This document shows, in pieces, positions 30,007-40,327 of a stretch of DNA of 64,000 nt. The stretch is from Prochlorococcus sp. AG-402-N23. Its GTDB lineage: Bacteria; Cyanobacteriota; Cyanobacteriia; PCC-6307; Cyanobiaceae. Under the pieces are notes generated by a model. That model did no database searches, was not told where the DNA came from, and worked only from the letters and a program-made list of their open reading frames with translations. A program made the translations under genes and the position numbers. Every line of letters starts with the position of its first letter. Positions within the stretch are counted from its first letter, which is position 1. Location: the NCBI GenBank assembly GCA_003216355.1, contig QCIX01000003.1:31774-95773 (forward strand). Reading direction: 5' to 3'.

Positions 30007-30988
30007 TATAAATCTCTTCAATATTATTCGCTTCGATAAATTTACCTAAAACCCTAAATTTTTTGTATCTTTCCTCAATTAATTCGTCTTCAGGCATTTG
30101 TAGTAAAGCATTAAGGTGTTTCTCAATAGCCTCTTTTAGTGTGTTGCCAGCATCTAAAGGAGCCCAATTATTCCCACCAGAGGGTTCTGGTAATACCTCA
30201 TCTATTATCCCTAATTTAAGTAAATCTTTACCTGTTATTTTAAGTGCTGATGCAGCTTCTGGTGCCTTCGCAGCATCTCTCCATAAAATTGATGCACATG
30301 CTTCCGGACTAGCAACTGTGTAAACACTGTGTTCAAACATTAGTAACCTATCGGCAACACCTATTCCAAGTGCACCTCCTGAACCTCCTTCTCCAATTAC
30401 AGTAGCGACAATTGGAACTTTCAATCCAAACATCTCTCGAAGGTTTCTTGCAATCGCCTCCCCTTGACCTTGTTCTTCAGCTTTTAAACCAGCATAAGCT
30501 CCAGGAGTATCAATAAATGTAAGAATTGGCAAAGAGAATCTATTGGCATGCTGCATTAATCTAAGAGCTTTTCTGTAACCTCCTGGTTTTGCCATCCCAA
30601 AGTTTCTTACTACATTTTCTTTTGTGTCCCTTCCTTTCTGATGCCCTAACATCAACACAGGTCTATTATTTATCGAACCTATCCCCCCAATTAGTGCCAT
30701 ATCATCGCCACCATTTCTGTCTCCATGTAATTCGATCCAGTCATCACAAAACATTTGAACAAAGTCCAAAGTACTTGGTCTTTGAGGATGTCTAGCTACC
30801 TGAATCTTTTGAGCAGGGGTGAGAGATTTAAATATTTCTTCTCTTCTCCTAGCAGCTAAGGTTTCAAGCTGTAGAAGCTGTTGACTAACATCTACCTCTG
30901 AATCTCGAGCTAATTCTTTAATTTGCTCTATCTGCTTCTCAAGTTCAACAAGAGGCTTTTCAAAATCAAGAAGGTAACGTTTAGCCAT
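29981..30988 (-). CDS. accA: Acetyl-CoA carboxylase carboxyltransferase subunit alpha
   Basis: A 335-residue subunit that moves the carboxyl group from biotin to acetyl-CoA, the first step of fatty-acid synthesis. Motifs [32 protein letters not shown] and [12 protein letters not shown] form the crotonase-like active site. The C-terminal tail is short. It begins three bases after aar and may be cotranscribed with it, coupling fatty-acid supply to hydrocarbon synthesis. Confidence 0.97.
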   Translation of the reverse strand: MAKRYLLDFEKPLVELEKQIEQIKELARDSEVDVSQQLLQLETLAARRREEIFKSLTPAQKIQVARHPQRPSTLDFVQMFCDDWIELHGDRNGGDDMALIGGIGSINNRPVLMLGHQKGRDTKENVVRNFGMAKPGGYRKALRLMQHANRFSLPILTFIDTPGAYAGLKAEEQGQGEAIARNLREMFGLKVPIVATVIGEGGSGGALGIGVADRLLMFEHSVYTVASPEACASILWRDAAKAPEAASALKITGKDLLKLGIIDEVLPEPSGGNNWAPLDAGNTLKEAIEKHLNALLQMPEDELIEERYKKFRVLGKFIEANNIEEIYSEIPQKTE

Positions 30989-30991
30989 AAT

Positions 30992-32032
30992 TTAGACAGT
31001 TAATACTTTAGGCTGCTTATCAAGTCCAATGGCGGAAAAACCATGCTTTAAAGAAGCTGCTCCAATAAATTCCATCTTTTCAAGGGAAATGTTATTTCTT
31101 CCCCAACTAAAGTTTGTATGACACTTTTCAAATTCTAAAATCATAGCTTCTGCAAAACAAGCAAACATCTCTCGCTGAGGGTTTTGCATTTCTGCAAGTT
31201 CCATCATATTCCAACCAATATCATTGAAAAACTCTACTATACCTCCTTTTAAAACATGAATATTTTCACCCTGAAATTTCTCATCAAGATTTTTGGGGTA
31301 TCCACCATCAATCATTAAACATGGTTTTTTTAAGTTATCAGTATCAATTTCAATAGTTTTAGGCATACTTGCAACCCATACAACAATATCCGCCTGAGGC
31401 AATGCCTCATCTAAACTTGTTATGGTGCCACCATCTAATTCTTTTTGTAACAGCGCTAGTGGTTCTTGTTGTCTTGCTACCATAAGAAGTTCTGAAATCC
31501 CAGTTTTATTGATAAGCCATCTACAAACAGCACTACCAATATCACCTGTAGCACCTATTACAGCAACAGTTGCTTTTTTAAGGTCTATCCCAATACGAGG
31601 CGCATTTATTTCTAGTTGCTTACAAATAACCCAGGCGGTATGAGTATTGCCAGTAGTAAACCTTTCCCACTCTAATGAAGTATTTCTAATTTGTTTATGT
31701 TGTAGAAGATTAAAATTCTCAAAAATAATAGAAGTAAATCCTCCTAAAGCGGTAATCTTAATACCTTTTTTCTGAGCTAGTTCCATAGCATTTAGTACTT
31801 TTCTTCTAGCCGTTTTAAACCTAGAAAGCATTTCAGGAACAAAGCACGAATCTATATAAGAACCTTCAATAGATATTCCAGTAGCACTCTTAACTTCTAC
31901 ATTTTCAACAAGCTGAGGAGGAGCAGTACACCAAACATCCAAGTCGCCATCTGCAATATGATCAAAGCCTAGCATCGAAGCTTTTCTTTTTGCATCTTCA
32001 AAACTAGTTGAGTGGCCTATTAACCCAAACAT
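30992..32032 (-). CDS. aar: Long-chain acyl-ACP reductase (alkane synthesis)
   Basis: A 346-residue enzyme reducing fatty acyl-ACP to aldehyde with NADPH. It opens with [14 protein letters not shown], contains the NADPH motif [11 protein letters not shown], and carries the catalytic Cys near 292 in [10 protein letters not shown], aligning with C294 of the Synechococcus enzyme as I recall it. The product goes to ADO, encoded just upstream. The two genes are a well-known pair in picocyanobacteria and both precede accA on this strand. Confidence 0.96.
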   Translation of the reverse strand: MFGLIGHSTSFEDAKRKASMLGFDHIADGDLDVWCTAPPQLVENVEVKSATGISIEGSYIDSCFVPEMLSRFKTARRKVLNAMELAQKKGIKITALGGFTSIIFENFNLLQHKQIRNTSLEWERFTTGNTHTAWVICKQLEINAPRIGIDLKKATVAVIGATGDIGSAVCRWLINKTGISELLMVARQQEPLALLQKELDGGTITSLDEALPQADIVVWVASMPKTIEIDTDNLKKPCLMIDGGYPKNLDEKFQGENIHVLKGGIVEFFNDIGWNMMELAEMQNPQREMFACFAEAMILEFEKCHTNFSWGRNNISLEKMEFIGAASLKHGFSAIGLDKQPKVLTV

Positions 32033-32140
32033 TTAAAGTTTATAAATGGTTTCTATACGATCTTATGAACAATAGCACAGAGGTAACTACTTAAATAGGA
32101 TTGATTAATTATTAAAATCCTTAATTAATTGTAAATGTAA

Positions 32141-32869
32141 TTAGACGATAGCTGCCATAGCCATTCTTGCAATTTCTCTATTATCTAGACCTATTTCCAT
32201 CAATGTATCTTGATAAGCAATCATAAATTCTTCCATTAATTCTTCTCTGTCCATAGCTAAAACTGATGCGTCATCTGCTACTTCATCTAACATCTTTTTA
32301 ATTAACGGAAGATTAACCTTATTAGCCTCCATTAATTCATCTTTACAAGTAGATAGATTCTCTTTAAGCCACTCTTGACCATAATTTAAATGAAGATATT
32401 CATCTTTAACCACTCCCTCGGTTATTTTTTTTGCAAAAGGATCCGCAACTCTTATGTAGACGTTGTAAGCAGAGATTGCAAATGCTTCAATTAAGATAGC
32501 TTGTATTAAAAGACATGTTGTTAAATTTTCTTTTTCAAGAGCAACTTGAAAATTACCATGTAATTTAGAAAAGAATTTTTTAGCGAATTCCATATCAGCT
32601 ACTACACCTAAATTTCTTCCACATGCGGTAAAGCCTTTTTTATGCTTCATTTCCATTCTGGCCAATTTAGTTAACTCCTCTAACTCATTTGGAATTAAAG
32701 TTGCTATTGAAATATAATTATCATGAGCCTCTTGCTCTCCCTCTATAACAATTGCATTTATTCTGCTGTATGCATCCTTATAAGAATCTGTAGTGAAGTC
32801 GGGCAAATCTAAAGAAATCGGATTAGTCGATTCTTTAATAGTTTTTTTATTTGATTCTAGAGTTTGCAT
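32141..32869 (-). CDS. ado: Aldehyde-deformylating oxygenase (alkane synthesis)
   Basis: A 242-residue di-iron ferritin-like enzyme that turns fatty aldehydes into alkanes such as pentadecane. Metal ligands come from EGEQEAHDNY, EMKHKKG, EAFAIS and DEYLHLNYG, with the substrate channel around SAYNVYIRV. I chose ATG 32869 (MQTLES...), matching the recalled Prochlorococcus protein; ATG 32896 would add nine residues. Its sequence differs at several positions from the recalled MED4 protein, suggesting another HL strain. Confidence 0.95.
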   Translation of the reverse strand: MQTLESNKKTIKESTNPISLDLPDFTTDSYKDAYSRINAIVIEGEQEAHDNYISIATLIPNELEELTKLARMEMKHKKGFTACGRNLGVVADMEFAKKFFSKLHGNFQVALEKENLTTCLLIQAILIEAFAISAYNVYIRVADPFAKKITEGVVKDEYLHLNYGQEWLKENLSTCKDELMEANKVNLPLIKKMLDEVADDASVLAMDREELMEEFMIAYQDTLMEIGLDNREIARMAMAAIV

Positions 32870-32980
32870 GTCAGTAATCTTTAGCTCATTATGCATGAAT
32901 ATTACACGATTATAGAGGGTTTATTTAAATATCATGAAAATAGTTTCAATTGTTAAGTCACATTTTTTACTTAAACTTAT

Positions 32981-33775
32981 TTAAGAATTATTTGGCCAAT
33001 CTGATTGCATCAGATTCATAATCAATTTGAACCAATGATTAATCAATAATTCCTTTAAATTTTTCCCTAAAGACTCATTTGCTCCTCTACTATCTCCTAT
33101 AACACCAGATTTACTGAAGTCGTCAGTAAGCCAAGCAGTAGGCGCATCGCCCTCTAGGCTCCAACCTTCAGGGATCTCTACTTTATTACCCTCATTTGGG
33201 CGTTCATCACCTACTAATTCTGGTTTTAAAGCCAGCATCAAACTTGTTTCAGCTAAAGAAGCATGAAGCCCATCCTCGATCTCAGTTTTTGTTAACAATT
33301 TACTTAATCCATTAACACCACTCCATAAGAAACAAGGAAAAACTGCCATCCCTGGTGAGAAGCTTCTTAGCTCTCTTGCAGCTGTATTTAATAGTGAGAT
33401 TTGACCTCCATGTCCATTAATCAATATCAATCTTTTAAAACCCATTTCAGATAATTGACTTCCGACTTCCTTAATCATTGAGGTTATTAAATTTGAAGAA
33501 AGTGAAATTGTCCCGGCAAAACCCTTATGCTCTGGAGAAAAACCAATATATTGAGTTGGAAGTTTTTTTAATGGAATATCGGGAGGGAATAATTTAAAAA
33601 CTTCGCTAATAATTTCATCAACAAAAATACTATCTGTTGCAAGAGGCAAATGCGGCCCATGTTGCTCAACAGCACCGAATGGCCAAATCACTGTAGATCT
33701 TTTGTTTTTTGCAACACTCTCAATTTCTTGCCAATTTAAATGTTCAAATTTATAAGGTATTGGTTTAAAGTTCAT
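32981..33775 (-). CDS. Creatininase-family amidohydrolase-like protein
   Basis: A 264-residue protein with VEQHGPHLPLATDSIFVDEI near 37-56 and NGHGGQISLLN near 120, both metal-binding motifs of creatinine amidohydrolase and its relatives. LHASLAETSLML near 185 adds an Asp/Glu pair. Free-living cyanobacteria are not expected to use creatinine, and family members act on cyclic amides in cofactor synthesis, so the true substrate is unknown. It is the first gene in the minus-strand run ending with folE. Confidence 0.85.
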   Translation of the reverse strand: MNFKPIPYKFEHLNWQEIESVAKNKRSTVIWPFGAVEQHGPHLPLATDSIFVDEIISEVFKLFPPDIPLKKLPTQYIGFSPEHKGFAGTISLSSNLITSMIKEVGSQLSEMGFKRLILINGHGGQISLLNTAARELRSFSPGMAVFPCFLWSGVNGLSKLLTKTEIEDGLHASLAETSLMLALKPELVGDERPNEGNKVEIPEGWSLEGDAPTAWLTDDFSKSGVIGDSRGANESLGKNLKELLINHWFKLIMNLMQSDWPNNS

Positions 33776-33841
33776 TAATTTTAATTTTGAGTACTAACAT
33801 TTAGAGTATGTTAATAATTAATTATTCTTATTTTACCTACG

Positions 33842-35059
33842 ATGGGAGTCAATAATAAAAATGCCCAAGATAATATCCAACTAAAGGGCAATAAAAAACC
33901 TCTTCAGGTACTTCACATAAGCAAGAAAGATACTCAAAAAAAATCTCAAGACATAGATAATGATCAAACCAATTCGCAAGAAGAAATTAAAAAAGAAAAT
34001 ATCGCAATCAAACCTCAGATCATTAACAATGATTCAGTAAAAGAAATTGATGACAGCAATAAAAACACTAAAGATTTTGATATTTCTAAACAAGATCCAA
34101 CTAAACATGGCTTAAATAGACCCCTTAATTTTTCCCAGCAAAACACAGATTTTCAATTAGAAAGAACTGTTGATGAATTCGATTTTGATGAAAGTGCTTT
34201 TTTGGAGGCTTTAAATGCAAATGAGCCAATTGGGGCTACAGGAGAAACAATTTCAGGTAAGGTTATAGCAATCGAAAGTGATGGACTATATGTAGACATT
34301 GGTGGAAAAGCACCTGGTTATATGCCCAAAAAAGAATGTGGCTTGGGTGTCATAACTAACTTTAAAGAAAAATTTTCTATAGGCCTTGAAATGGAAGTTT
34401 TGGTTATAAAAGAACAAAATGCTGATGGGATGGTAACAGTGAGCGCTCGGGCATTAATTCTCAGGCAAAGTTGGGAAAAAGTATCAAGTGCCGCAAAAAA
34501 TGGAGAATTAATTAACGTTTTAATTAATGGATTTAACAGAGGTGGTCTTACGTGTGATGTAGATGGATTGAGAGGATTCATCCCAAGATCCCAACTTGAA
34601 GATGGTCAAGACTATCAATCTTTTGTTGGCAAAACTCTAAAAGTAGCTTTTCTAGAGGTGAATCCAGAATCCAGAAAATTAGTTCTCTCTGAAAAGAAAG
34701 CATCATTAGTCTCTAAACTTACAAGTTTAGAATTAGGTCAATTAATTGAAGGAGAAGTTTTAGCAGTAAAACCATATGGCTTCTTTATAGATTTAGGTGG
34801 AGCTAGTGGACTTCTTCATCAATCCTCACTAACAAATGGATCGATTCGTTCTTTAAGAGAAGTTTTTAGAGAAGGGGAAATGATAAAAGCTTTAATATCT
34901 GAAATTGACCTAGAAAAAGGACGCATTGGACTCAATACAGCACTCTTAGAAAACTCTGCGGGAGAATTAATTATTGATAAGCAAAAGGTTATGCAAGAAG
35001 CCGACGAGAGAGCACTAAAAACTAAAGCACTCTTCGATAAAAAAGAACAAGATAAATGA
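33842..35059 (+). CDS. rps1b: S1-domain RNA-binding protein (ribosomal protein S1 homolog)
   Basis: A 405-residue protein. The first 110 residues are a disordered, Lys/Asn/Asp-rich region. Three S1 motifs follow at about 138-205, 220-285 and 300-365, each with a recognisable GGxxVDIxGxxGxxP-like or GFFIDLGGASGLLH core. It resembles the second, S1-like protein of cyanobacteria (Rps1b/Nbp1), which can bind mRNA and assist initiation in organisms poor in Shine-Dalgarno sites. Its stop overlaps the next start as ATGA. Confidence 0.85.
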   Translation: MGVNNKNAQDNIQLKGNKKPLQVLHISKKDTQKKSQDIDNDQTNSQEEIKKENIAIKPQIINNDSVKEIDDSNKNTKDFDISKQDPTKHGLNRPLNFSQQNTDFQLERTVDEFDFDESAFLEALNANEPIGATGETISGKVIAIESDGLYVDIGGKAPGYMPKKECGLGVITNFKEKFSIGLEMEVLVIKEQNADGMVTVSARALILRQSWEKVSSAAKNGELINVLINGFNRGGLTCDVDGLRGFIPRSQLEDGQDYQSFVGKTLKVAFLEVNPESRKLVLSEKKASLVSKLTSLELGQLIEGEVLAVKPYGFFIDLGGASGLLHQSSLTNGSIRSLREVFREGEMIKALISEIDLEKGRIGLNTALLENSAGELIIDKQKVMQEADERALKTKALFDKKEQDK

Positions 35060-35961
35060 ACATCAATAAAGAAATGGAGTCGAGTCTTAAATTAAAAATT
35101 TCAGATTGGGAATTAGACTTTTACTCAAGACCAATTATTGAATCAAATGGAAAAAAAAGGTGGGAGTTAATTATTTGCTCTACAAGAAGTTATAAGACAG
35201 AAGATATTTTTTTTTGGAATAAAAAATGCCCTGCCAATGAAGTTAATTCAGTATGGCTTACAAAGGCACTAAATGAAGCAATAAGTGAAGCAAGAAAACA
35301 AGGTTGGTCGAAACCTTCAATAGTTCGATTCTGGAGGTCGTCAATGAAATCGATCATTAAGAAATCTTTAGAGGCCGTAAGTATTGAGGCTCTTGTAAGT
35401 AGGAGAACTTACAATTTATTAGATAGAATTGAATTTCTTGAAAAAGAGATTTATCCAAAGGAAAAAGGTTATGTAAGAGGTGTATTAGCTCCTACTTTTA
35501 CTTCTAAAATGGAAAACCCTCCTCAACCTCTACCAGAAGCAGTGAGAGGTGATGCTTTAACTATCTCTGAAATATCATTTGGTGAATTAAAATCAGCAGA
35601 AAATTGGCCTATGGAATTTGGAGATATTTTCCCAATCCAGCAAGATTTAGATGATAACTACTTAGTTCCAGGATTAAGACTTTTTAGCAAAGATAGATCT
35701 TTAGCACTTTCAGCATGGTTCAGTTGTTTAGAACCTATTAAATTAGTCATCAATAAGAACCAACTCATACTTGAAGCTTCAGAAGACGATAAGTGGCTGG
35801 TCACTGATTTGCCAGAAAAAGATGCAAACATTTTGAGTACAAAATTTTTAGAGAATAAAAAAAATTCTTTTGGTTATCAATTTATTTCCATACAGTCAAC
35901 GCCATACATCGAAAAATTTGCAGGATTCTGGATCTTGAGAGATATTGAATTAATTTCATAA
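35056..35961 (+). CDS. Tab2/Atab2-like RNA-binding protein (DUF1092)
   Basis: A 301-residue protein of the family that in algae and plants activates translation of photosystem I psaB mRNA. WELDFYSRPIIESNGKKRWELIIC opens the domain; KPSIVRFWRSSM and the later PQPLPEAVRGDAL and FPIQQDLDDNYLVPGLRLF segments are family-typical. No membrane segment. It overlaps the S1-like gene by four bases, so both RNA-binding proteins may be translated together, and the next gene starts 22 bases after this stop. Function in cyanobacteria is inferred. Confidence 0.85.
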   Translation: MNINKEMESSLKLKISDWELDFYSRPIIESNGKKRWELIICSTRSYKTEDIFFWNKKCPANEVNSVWLTKALNEAISEARKQGWSKPSIVRFWRSSMKSIIKKSLEAVSIEALVSRRTYNLLDRIEFLEKEIYPKEKGYVRGVLAPTFTSKMENPPQPLPEAVRGDALTISEISFGELKSAENWPMEFGDIFPIQQDLDDNYLVPGLRLFSKDRSLALSAWFSCLEPIKLVINKNQLILEASEDDKWLVTDLPEKDANILSTKFLENKKNSFGYQFISIQSTPYIEKFAGFWILRDIELIS

Positions 35962-35970
35962 ATTCAGCTT

Positions 35971-35975
35971 AGGAG
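35971..35975 (+). promoter_or_regulatory. Shine-Dalgarno AGGAG deciding an apparent ATT start
   Basis: AGGAG at 35971-35975, followed by GGA at 35978-35980, lies eight bases before an in-frame ATT at 35984. In this window strong Shine-Dalgarno sequences are uncommon, so its placement matters. No ATG, GTG or TTG occurs in that frame between the stop at 35951 and the TTG at 36131. Confidence 0.55.
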
Positions 35976-35983
35976 CAGGAACT

Positions 35984-36766
35984 ATTCCATACAAAGAAAT
36001 ATATTTCTCAAAAGCTGAAATTTTTATTCAGAACAAAAAATTTGAATATTATTCATCACCTATCCTTAGTCAATATAATTTCAAACATGCATATTTTACG
36101 AAGTCTAGCTCTGAGAAATTTCTTCAATTATTGGGAAATCACTTTAATGAAAATTACATTAATTGTGTTTCCAATCAAATTCACAGTAATGTGATAGTTC
36201 TTGGATCACTTTCGCAAGAAGGTAGTAAGACTGATGCAGATGGTCTTATTGGCAATAAATGCAATCAAAACTTATGGATTTATACAGCTGATTGCATGCC
36301 AATATTTTTTGCCGATAAAAAGACAAGAAATGTAGCAGCCTTACATTGTGGAAGAAAAGGTTTAGAAAAAAAAATAATAAAAAATCTAGTTAAAATTTTC
36401 GATAATTTTGGGTCATCTAGAGATGACTTACTTATTGCCATAGGACCAGCTATTTCTAAGGAAAATTATCTAGTTGATCAATTTACACTCAAGGAATTTT
36501 ATAGAAAGGCCGAAAACAAAAAAATAACAGTGCATTTGACTAAAACTGAAAAAGATCTTTGTTTTAGTGATTCAAATCACTTCAAAGAGAAAAACTTAAA
36601 TCAACTTGATCTTAAAAGATCTGCTTATAGACAACTTTTAAATGAGAACATTCCGTATACAAATATAGACATTTCAAATTTATGTACATACAAATTAAAA
36701 AATGAATTTAATTCCTGGAGAAGGAGCAAAACATTCTCGAGACAATGGAATTTTATCTGCTCATAG
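35984..36766 (+). CDS. pgeF: PgeF/YfiH-family purine nucleosidase-like (laccase-domain) protein, apparent AUU start
   Basis: About 260 residues if started at ATT 35984. The Zn/metal residues of YfiH proteins are visible: H in NQIHSNV, C in TADCMPIFF and H in ALHCGRKGL. The family once called multicopper polyphenol oxidase is now known to act as purine nucleoside phosphorylase or peptidoglycan amino-acid editing factor. Sequence before TTG 36131 still matches the fold (NFKHAYFTK just upstream), so a TTG start would remove about 49 residues of conserved protein. ATT plus a good Shine-Dalgarno is the simplest explanation; a sequencing error or frameshift is the alternative. Confidence 0.82.
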   Translation: MPYKEIYFSKAEIFIQNKKFEYYSSPILSQYNFKHAYFTKSSSEKFLQLLGNHFNENYINCVSNQIHSNVIVLGSLSQEGSKTDADGLIGNKCNQNLWIYTADCMPIFFADKKTRNVAALHCGRKGLEKKIIKNLVKIFDNFGSSRDDLLIAIGPAISKENYLVDQFTLKEFYRKAENKKITVHLTKTEKDLCFSDSNHFKEKNLNQLDLKRSAYRQLLNENIPYTNIDISNLCTYKLKNEFNSWRRSKTFSRQWNFICS

Positions 36767-36772
36767 AGATAT

Positions 36773-37123
36773 TTAACTTGGACAAATTTCACTAGTTAAG
36801 TCTTTGGCGACTAATAATTCGGTCATCTCCTTAGTACCTTTAATATTAAAAACTTTGGCTAACAAAACATTCTCTTGGAAACCATAAGGTTTTATTTTCA
36901 CTTTGCTTCCCCTTGGGAATTCACTCCTAAGTATGTTAGTTGCTTTAAGCTCATCATTTTCATTTACATCTACACAAAATAGTCCAATCGTTAAATTCCT
37001 ATTTTGATCCCCCACCAAAATAGTATTTGAACTTTTAATTTGAAGAATTTCGGCCGAGTTAACTATTACAGGATTAAGTACAATCAAGCATAATATAATT
37101 AAAATTTTTGATAATTTTTTCAA
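36773..37123 (-). CDS. Secreted protein with degenerate SNase-like domain
   Basis: A 116-residue protein with a signal peptide (about 1-24, ending VNSAEI). The rest resembles a staphylococcal-nuclease fold: SNTILVGDQNRNLTIGLFCVDVNE then AKVFNIKG, but the catalytic arginines and glutamate of nucleases are not obvious. It probably folds as an OB domain without nuclease activity. It is convergent with pgeF and lies downstream of ilvB on the same strand. Unknown function. Confidence 0.65.
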   Translation of the reverse strand: MKKLSKILIILCLIVLNPVIVNSAEILQIKSSNTILVGDQNRNLTIGLFCVDVNENDELKATNILRSEFPRGSKVKIKPYGFQENVLLAKVFNIKGTKEMTELLVAKDLTSEICPS

Positions 37124-37188
37124 TTAAGAGTTATCTAAGTTTTAAATTATCTTAAGGTTAATTTTTTTAAAATGAAGAATTAAAAAAA

Positions 37189-38952
37189 TTAGTCTTCACA
37201 ATTAACATATCCAACCATTTGAGCATTACTTTTACCAGGAGGAACCATTGGATAACAATTTTCACCTCTTCTTACAAGGATATTAATCAAGGCAGGACCG
37301 TCATGATCAAGCGCATTTTTTAATTCATTCTGTAATTGTTTTCTATCAGAAATTAAGTATCCTTTAACTCCAAAAGACTCAGAAAGTTTTACAAAATCAG
37401 GTTCACCACAACTCATATCAGATGAGGAATATCTTTCATCGTAGAAACTTTCCTGCCATTGTCTTACCATACCTTGCCAGCGATTATTGATAATAATCAA
37501 TTTCACCTTTAGACCATATTGCGATAAAGTTCCTAATTCTTGAATATTCATTAAGACACTTGCATCTCCTGCAATACAAATTACATCCGAATTAGGTAAG
37601 GCTGCTTTTACTCCAATTGCCGCTGGTAATCCAAAACCCATAGTTCCTAAGCCTGCACTACTAATCCATTTTCTTGGAGAATTCCTAAGGTATTGAGCAG
37701 CCCACATCTGATGTTGTCCTACATCTGTAGTTACATAAGCTTCTGGTGAAAGTTCCCTCACTTTTAAAAGAACCTCCTGAGGATAAATTTCTCCTTCTTT
37801 GGGCGGGTCATATAAAGGGTGTTTATTTTTCCAAAAATCTATTTTTTCTAACCAGTTTTTCGTCTGACAAGTAAATTTGTTTTTTAGAAATTGTTTATTA
37901 ATTTTGAGAACAGCTTTTGAAACATCAGAAACAATTGCAACATCTACACGTCTATTTTTATTAACTTCTGCTGGGTCGATATCTATATGAATTACCTTTG
38001 CATTAGGTGCAAAAGTATCTAATTTTCCTGTCACCCTATCATCGAATCTAGCTCCAACAGCAATTAAAAGATCGCATTCTGTAACAGCGAAATTTGCGTA
38101 AGCAGTTCCATGCATTCCTAACATCCCTACTGATAAATTATCTTTTTCATCAAAAGCACCCTTCCCCATTAATGTTGTGGTAACTGGTATTTGATAATTC
38201 TTTGCCAGAGTTTTTATTTCATCATGAGCCCCTGAAGATATTGCCCCACCTCCTACGTATAGAAGAGGTCTTTCAGAATCTTCTATTAATTTAATTGCTT
38301 TATTGATATCGCAATCATTAATTTCTCCATTCCTTTTGAATCCTTTAGGAATAATCTCACCAGGTAAAACTCTTTGGTAATTAAAGAACTCCTGACCTAC
38401 ATCTTTAGGTATATCAATTAAAACCGGGCCAGGTCTTCCAGATGAAGCTATAAAAAAAGCTTCAGAAACTACTTTAGCGATATGTGAAGGATCTCTTATT
38501 ACCCATGAATGTTTCACTATTGGAAGAGTTATGCCAAAAATATCAGTTTCTTGAAAAGCGTCTGTCCCAATAGCAGGTCTTGGGACTTGACCAGTAACTA
38601 CAACTAGGGGGACTGAATCCATTTGCGCAGTCGCAATTCCAGTTACCAAATTTGTTGCCCCTGGGCCTGAGGTCCCAAAACATACTCCTACTTCACCAGT
38701 AGATCTTGCATATCCATCAGCCGCATGTGAACCACCTTGCTCATGCCTAACCATATAATGCTTTAACCAACCTTCTTGTTCTGCCTTATGAACAGCATCA
38801 TATATTGGTAGTATGGCTCCTCCAGGATATCCAAATATAATTTTCACCCCATGAATTTTTAGAGAATCCATTAGTGCATCTGCACCAGTTATCCAAACTG
38901 GATTTTCATGTTTTGAACCACCCTTTGAAAAGGATCTCGAAGTAAGGGTCAC
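37189..38952 (-). CDS. ilvB: Acetolactate synthase large subunit
   Basis: A 587-residue TPP-dependent enzyme making acetolactate for branched-chain amino acids. Motifs: [29 protein letters not shown] (catalytic Glu) and the TPP motif [15 protein letters not shown] followed by [11 protein letters not shown]. Length is standard. The regulatory subunit ilvN is not in this window. A 134-base gap separates its start from hemH on the same strand. Confidence 0.97.
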   Translation of the reverse strand: MTLTSRSFSKGGSKHENPVWITGADALMDSLKIHGVKIIFGYPGGAILPIYDAVHKAEQEGWLKHYMVRHEQGGSHAADGYARSTGEVGVCFGTSGPGATNLVTGIATAQMDSVPLVVVTGQVPRPAIGTDAFQETDIFGITLPIVKHSWVIRDPSHIAKVVSEAFFIASSGRPGPVLIDIPKDVGQEFFNYQRVLPGEIIPKGFKRNGEINDCDINKAIKLIEDSERPLLYVGGGAISSGAHDEIKTLAKNYQIPVTTTLMGKGAFDEKDNLSVGMLGMHGTAYANFAVTECDLLIAVGARFDDRVTGKLDTFAPNAKVIHIDIDPAEVNKNRRVDVAIVSDVSKAVLKINKQFLKNKFTCQTKNWLEKIDFWKNKHPLYDPPKEGEIYPQEVLLKVRELSPEAYVTTDVGQHQMWAAQYLRNSPRKWISSAGLGTMGFGLPAAIGVKAALPNSDVICIAGDASVLMNIQELGTLSQYGLKVKLIIINNRWQGMVRQWQESFYDERYSSSDMSCGEPDFVKLSESFGVKGYLISDRKQLQNELKNALDHDGPALINILVRRGENCYPMVPPGKSNAQMVGYVNCED

Positions 38953-39086
38953 TAAAGAAATTCAATATTTACTATAAATATTAAACTTAATTAAATACTT
39001 TTGCCTTATTTAGAAATGTAATGTCAGAAATGTATTCAAAAATCTCTAAATAAATTTAAAATTTTCAAATAAATTTCAATTGTTCT

Positions 39087-40262
39087 TTATAAAATGCCTA
39101 ATTTATGTAGAGGTCCAGAGCCTGAAATAAGTTCAATAAAAAGCACAAGAAAAATAATCATTGCTACCCTTCCGTTCCAAACTTCTGAACTATTATTCCA
39201 ACCCCATTGCCACTTCTCTTGGGGATAAAGTTTAACTTTTTCAGGCAACTGAGAAGCCTCTTCTATATTAACAAGAGGTCCTTCCAAACAGGAAATCACT
39301 AAATCGCTAAGACCTTCAATAAAAGTAGGATGAGTATTTAAAGCCTTGACTCTCCGAAAGTTTTTAATACCAGCCTTTTCAGCAATTTCTTTATATTCAA
39401 TATCAATTTCCTGCAATGTTTCGATATGCTCTCCAACGAAACTTATAGGGACTACTATCAGATCATTAACGTTTGACCTTCCAAGATCAGCTAACACTTC
39501 TTCTGTGTAAGGCTTCAACCATTCAACAGGACCAACTCTACTTTGATAAGAAAGTGTATGAGGGTTACTATGCCCTAAAAATTTTTCCAACTCATTTATA
39601 ATTAATAAAGAACAATCTTCAATTTGTTGTTTATAAGGGTCTCCAGCTTCTTCTACGTAACTCTTAGGAACTCCATGAGCAGTAAAAAATATATGGGCTT
39701 TTGAAGGTGATTCACAAAGTGAAATTTGTTCAGAAATTAATTCGACCATGGACTTTAAATAACCTGATTGACTGAACCAACTCCTTACACATCTCATTGG
39801 AACCCTCTTAAATTCATCATCAGAATCTCGCAATTTTTTTAATTCCCTAAAGCTCGATCCACTAGTACTTATCGAAAAATGCGGATACAAAGGTATTACA
39901 ACAACTTGATCTATGCCATCGGCTTTCATATCAGCAATTGCTGATTCGGTAAAAGGATGCCAATATCTCATAGCAATATAAGTAGTAGCATTAAACCCTT
40001 TACCCCTTAATTTAGATTGTAATTCTCTTGCTTGTTGTTCAGTTATCCTTCTAATAGGTGAACCTCCACCTATAGAAAGGTAGGCCTGTTGTGAAGTGGT
40101 ACTCCTAAGCGTACTAATTAACCAAGCTAGGGGCTTTTGAAAAACAGGAAATGGAGTCCTGATTATTTCTGGATCAGAAAAGAGATTGTATAAGAATGGA
40201 CCTACATCAGTAATGCGTTCAGGCCCTCCTAAATTCATTAGTAAGACGCCTATTTTATCCAT
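39087..40262 (-). CDS. hemH: Ferrochelatase with C-terminal chlorophyll-binding-like helix
   Basis: A 391-residue enzyme inserting Fe2+ into protoporphyrin IX to make heme. The core shows [21 protein letters not shown] and the [14 protein letters not shown] segment with the active-site Glu. After about residue 345 a linker leads to a membrane helix with WNGRVAM (362-368), the HLIP/CAB motif found fused to HemH in cyanobacteria and plastids. That tail anchors the enzyme to the thylakoid membrane and may bind pigment. Confidence 0.95.
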   Translation of the reverse strand: MDKIGVLLMNLGGPERITDVGPFLYNLFSDPEIIRTPFPVFQKPLAWLISTLRSTTSQQAYLSIGGGSPIRRITEQQARELQSKLRGKGFNATTYIAMRYWHPFTESAIADMKADGIDQVVVIPLYPHFSISTSGSSFRELKKLRDSDDEFKRVPMRCVRSWFSQSGYLKSMVELISEQISLCESPSKAHIFFTAHGVPKSYVEEAGDPYKQQIEDCSLLIINELEKFLGHSNPHTLSYQSRVGPVEWLKPYTEEVLADLGRSNVNDLIVVPISFVGEHIETLQEIDIEYKEIAEKAGIKNFRRVKALNTHPTFIEGLSDLVISCLEGPLVNIEEASQLPEKVKLYPQEKWQWGWNNSSEVWNGRVAMIIFLVLFIELISGSGPLHKLGIL

Positions 40263-40327
40263 TTAAAATTTATGGAGATTGAAAATCAACATTTAAAACG
40301 TCATTATATGGTCAATTATATAAGTAA

